A stretch of 64,000 nt of DNA, from the NCBI GenBank assembly GCA_963920665.1, contig OY987264.1, positions 32,840,906-32,904,905 on the forward strand, written 5' to 3'. Of the stretch, positions 60,602 to 64,000 are shown in pieces. Each line of letters starts with the position of its first letter. Within the stretch, counting starts at the first letter, position 1. The position numbers and the translations under genes are program-made. The notes beneath the pieces are model-generated. The model was not told the origin of the DNA, searched no databases, and was given only the letters and a program-made list of their open reading frames with translations. This DNA comes from Straminergon stramineum. Lineage: Eukaryota > Streptophyta > Bryopsida > Hypnales > Calliergonaceae.

Positions 60602-62038
60602 TGCTAAAGTTACAAAATTGGCGTCACTTACAAAATTCGTAGACATTATAGACTAGATAATTCTAGTTAAGGTAGACCAACCCAAACCAATCCATTTCCA
60701 CTAGCTTCCTATTTCCACCATCTTATTTTTGGCCCCATCTCCACCATAGAACTCATCTAGATATCCATTTTCTTTTTTGACAATTTCAGTGCATTAATTC
60801 CAACTTGGGTAATGTGTCAATTCTTGATTGGTTCTTGACTCAAGTGCTAATAGGTACATGGAATGACAGTTATGGGTTGTTTTAGGACATTTATGACTCT
60901 AGTCAACCAACAGTTTTGTAATTCAAGCAAATCACTTTAGAAATTCATAGAAATTACAATTTTTATCAGAAAATTATAATTTCAGTTGGGTTTGATTCCT
61001 GAAACACGTGCACACCTCTGAAAAATGAAAAATATGTGACCCTCTTGGAGTTGGCCCCAATATACTCAGATTGTGAATCAGGGAGGTAATAGGCTGGTCT
61101 ACATTATGTGGAAAGTCGGTATATATTTCAGCCTACATCAATTTAATAATTCCACAAATATTGGAACTGTAGAATTAATGTCACACGCTGTAATTGTAGC
61201 ACAAAATAGTGTAGCTTGTGAGTAGCCCACCGTGCTTTTTATGTTGCTCGGTGATGGAGTCAACCTCCACAAGGCGGCACCGAGGATAGCCCTCGCCGTG
61301 AGCCATGGCTAGTCAAACTATGAAACTGACTATTCTCTTTATTCTCTTTATTCCCGCGTTATGATTCACTGTTTCATCATTGCTATTTGATGCTGGAGAA
61401 ACATCATTTTCCACCACCCAGTTTTGATAACAATTGGAGGTGTAGCCCCTGATTACCACTGCAGATGCTCTGGAGGGCTCAACTAGCTTGATGAGCACGA
61501 GATTAGAAATCATTGAAATTTCAAAAACATATCAAAAGCATAGTTTTATGGACCACAACCCGACTCTCACTGGGACCACAAGAAGCCGTGCATGTTGCCT
61601 CCCACACCATGGACGGATGAACCTTACGTATGGAGATCCCCCTGTTTCCCTGTTAGTTCGGTCACAAGACGTCACAATGGATTCTCAGTCCAGTCAGACA
61701 GACTTTTCCTTTCCGAGTTCCTTTCCGAGAATGTGCTTCTATACTTGGAAAGTTGGAATTCCGTTCCCGAGTTGACAATCAGTAATCACGTGCTCCACAT
61801 TTTTATTATTTGTTATTGCGAGAACTGAACGGGACGTACCTTATGACATTCCCTCGTTGTGACCAGAGCTCCTTTTCTGAAAAGAGTTTCTTCGAACATG
61901 CCGCGTTTGCAGACATGAACGCAGACACCACCATGACCAGAAAACTCGGGAGCCGACGGAACTCACATCGCGTGGTTGACCAAAAGAACGAACGAAATTC
62001 GATTGCATTCAAAAGCCCTCGCCCGGCACTTCACTTCT
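60602..62038. other. upstream region of the lipase-like gene, no certain gene
   Basis: AT-rich to ~61200, then gene-like composition to 62040. Frames of 66-98 codons (61313-62106) are open on both strands, none recognised; they most likely reflect promoter-proximal DNA. Confidence 0.35.
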
Positions 62039-62045
62039 CTATAAG
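62039..62045 (+). promoter_or_regulatory. candidate TATA box of the lipase-like gene
   Basis: CTATAAG within ttctctataagactccg, which would put transcription start near 62070. The long leader to the ATG at 63459 is consistent with a 5'-UTR intron. Confidence 0.4.
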
Positions 62046-62174
62046 ACTCCGAGCATCTCGCAGTCTTTTCCATATTGTTCAGTCTAGAGTTACAGCGGAC
62101 GATTGAGCTCGACAGATACCGGAGCCACCATTGGCGTTGTTTATCTTCGACGAGCTTCTAGAGCCGATTTGGAG

Positions 62175-63433
62175 GTAAATTTTCTCGGGTGGTCACTACT
62201 ATACATCAGGATTTTGTCACCGATTTGGAGGTTGTGTATATTGATCTCGATTGTGCATTACTGGTGCATCGTTGTCTCCGCATTCTTTGATGCACATCCC
62301 CAAAACATCCGAACCCTGTCTCCGAAGTTCTATATATCTCGATTGTGTATTACTGGTGCATCGTTGTCTCCGCATTCTTTGATGCACATCCCAAGAACAT
62401 CTGAACCCTGTCTCCGAAGTTTTATATATCTCGATTGTGTATTACTGGTGCATCGTTGTTTCGGAGGTTGTACATGCATCGAAGGTTACGGAGTAGACGA
62501 CGTTCGAACATTTGCTTCTTCTTTTTTTGTGGGTGTGGGTGGGTGGGTGAGCTTGATTGCCGGCTTTGACGTTTTTCCTATTTCAGTTTTGAAACGAAAG
62601 AGGGTAACTAAGCTGGTTTCTACCGAGCTGTGATCTCGGGAGGTTTTTGATCCGGCAGTTACGGAACAGCTTTTTTCGGATGATCACTGCTGGCAGGGGT
62701 CTTGGTAGCTTAGTCGGTGTGCACATCTGTGCTGTCCGTGCTTCAAGAGCTGTTCATTTTGAAATTCTTAGTCTGCAGAAGAAGAGGAGTAAATCTGGCC
62801 CTTAGACAGGAGTGAAGGAAGAGTTTTTTAGAATAATTGTACACCAAGCTTGTACTGGAGAGAATCTGGAGAGGAAACCCTCGAGATTTTGCTTCCTGTA
62901 GGCCTTATGCTTTGAAGATCTCGTGAATGAAAATCCTCGATTAGACGGGCTTCAGGGTGCACTTTGATGACAATCTTAAACCATAAATCTTACAGAGCAG
63001 AGTGGGTACTGGACAGGATTTGTGATAAAGCTGTACAAGGCGTCTAGCTTAGGATCTAATCAAAGATTTACGAAAAAGGGTCCTACAGGGTTGATTTCAC
63101 TAGGGTCCTCTATACTTCAGATAGGACTTCCATTTCCTTAAGAATGTCGGGTGTAAATGGCTTGTCTCCTATAATACTCCTGTCTGCATTGACAGCATTC
63201 CAAGTCAACAAACACGTTTTTCTGTCATTTCACGTGCACACAACTTAGGACTATTTCCGCTCGTTTGAAATTTCAAGTAGATTAGCGACTTTTACTAACA
63301 AAATGCTGATTTCAGTTTTAGGGTTCAAACGAACGAAGTTATGACTAGATTTTAAGGTAAATAATGTTGCAGTTCCTGATTTCTGAAATTAACTCTTGAA
63401 CGTGCTTGTATTGCATGTATTTTTCGACCAGCA
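62175..63433 (+). other. probable 5'-UTR intron of the lipase-like gene, with a 92-bp tandem repeat
   Basis: Donor candidate ttggag|gtaaat at 62175 and acceptor candidate tttttcgaccag at ~63431. About 2.3 copies of a 92-bp unit (gtgcatcgttgtctccgcat, aaccctgtctccgaagtt, tatatctcgattgtgta) lie at ~62243-62461. The boundaries are inferred from splice consensus only. Confidence 0.35.
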
Positions 63434-63458
63434 GAGCTCTGAACGCACACCACAAACC

Positions 63459-63786
63459 ATGGCTTTAGAGAACGGGAGTAGCCATGGGACTGCGATGGGG
63501 ACGCCCGAGTACATGGCCGCACAGCCCAAGCTGAGCAAACAGCACTCGGGAAGATCGCTGGCCTCGTTCATCAGACACGGGCAGCCCAACTTGGTGAGAG
63601 CCAGCTTCGAGAACATGAAGAAGATGAATTGGCAGCAGAAACTGTCCATGATCTTCGTGGCCATTATGTGGCGCAGCGGCAAGCTGCTCAAACTACTGGG
63701 CTTCATCGTCGAGTGGACGCTCAACTTGTTGCTCCTCAACAACGGCCTTCTTCGACTTCTCTGGAAACTCTTAACCTTCAAGTGGG
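63459..63786 (+). CDS. first coding exon of a probable class-3 triacylglycerol lipase (OBL/TLL-like)
   Basis: From ATG 63459 (context accacaaaccATGG) the exon encodes ~109 residues: a polar N-terminus (MALENGSSHGTAMG...KLSKQHSGRSLASF), then a long hydrophobic/amphipathic region ending LLKLLGFIVEWTLNLLLLNN, GLLRLLWKLLTFKW. This resembles the N-terminal hydrophobic segment (WTGFxVxFxLNLxxxNGGFxxLLxNLL) of plant oil-body/TAG lipases, which precedes the catalytic alpha/beta-hydrolase domain in later exons. The catalytic GHSLG is not in the window, so the call rests on this segment alone. The exon likely ends at gg|gtgcgt (63786/63787), with intron to the window edge. Upstream TATA-like box and long leader fit. 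It could instead be another membrane-anchored protein. Confidence 0.4.
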
Positions 63787-64000
63787 GTGCGTGCTTCGTT
63801 TCATTTCTCAGCCACTTTATATTTCTTTCCAGATCTCTCATGGCAATCTCTTCATAAATAAGGTAGAGGATACTCTTTTCGTCACAATTACCAAGCAATG
63901 GAGGAGTTTGGTTTCATTGGGAGATCACTCGATAGAGCTCACTGGAGAGGGTTAAGAGCCAAACTCTGTTGAGATCAAAGTGTTTTCTTACTCAATCTAT
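63787..64000 (+). other. intron of the lipase-like gene, cut by the window end
   Basis: AT-rich, starts gtgcgt; the reading frame runs on ~23 codons to a stop at 63855-63857, as expected of read-through into an intron. Confidence 0.35.

Noticed and set aside
62103..62633. 176-codon ORF with internal repeats
   Set aside because: The repeat period is 92 bp, which shifts frame each unit; the position fits a 5'-UTR intron.
63389..63898. 169-codon minus-strand ORF
   Set aside because: Antisense to the lipase-like exon, which has a good start context and a family-like hydrophobic segment.

Overview
The window looks like nuclear DNA of a land plant. It is AT-rich with few, widely spaced, GC-richer and mostly intron-poor genes. 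It contains the plant-type phosphoglycerate-mutase-like protein, an S-protein homologue (self-incompatibility family), a LINE tail, many MITE-like elements, and AAACCCTAAA-type telo-box motifs. The exact clade is not determinable. A bryophyte or other early-diverging lineage is possible, but that is a guess. I found no rRNA, tRNA or CRISPR array.

Layout: an intronless phosphoglycerate-mutase-like gene (1783-2757, minus); repeat-rich DNA; copy 1 of a three-member gene family starting MSKQ (10401-10901, plus); more MITEs and a (AAC)n microsatellite; a field of ~60-bp palindrome-rich GGAGCC repeats (about 19.1-20.4 and 22.2-23.5 kb); copy 2 of the family (27242-27748, minus) next to a broken partner gene (28160-28540, plus); a decayed unknown ORF (31596-32327); an inverted copy of the copy-2 locus, namely the partner gene (36658-37248, minus) and copy 3 (37688-38164, plus); a frameshifted S-protein homologue (about 38984-39367); a 5'-truncated LINE insertion with a 15-bp target duplication (39456-39836); low-gene-density DNA; a 3.3-kb Tc1/mariner element with ~0.93-kb inverted arms (52625-55944) sitting in an older, larger palindrome; and finally the promoter, long leader and first coding exon of a probable class-3 triacylglycerol lipase (62.04-64.0 kb, running off the end).

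The most interesting material is (1) the MSKQ family: two members share ten cysteines in a CX2H-X10-CXC motif and a C-terminal run of CX2C spacings, while the third keeps the same skeleton with no cysteine at all; all three share leader, promoter and downstream sequence, and two have a divergent partner gene; (2) at least ten MITE-like elements with ends TTAA-CCCCTAAA...TTTAGGGG-TTAA, an end structure like piggyBac elements, which I would not expect to be common in a plant; and (3) the Tc1/mariner element whose arms are each made of five ~174-189-bp tandem repeats. Roles of the family and its partner cannot be told from sequence alone.
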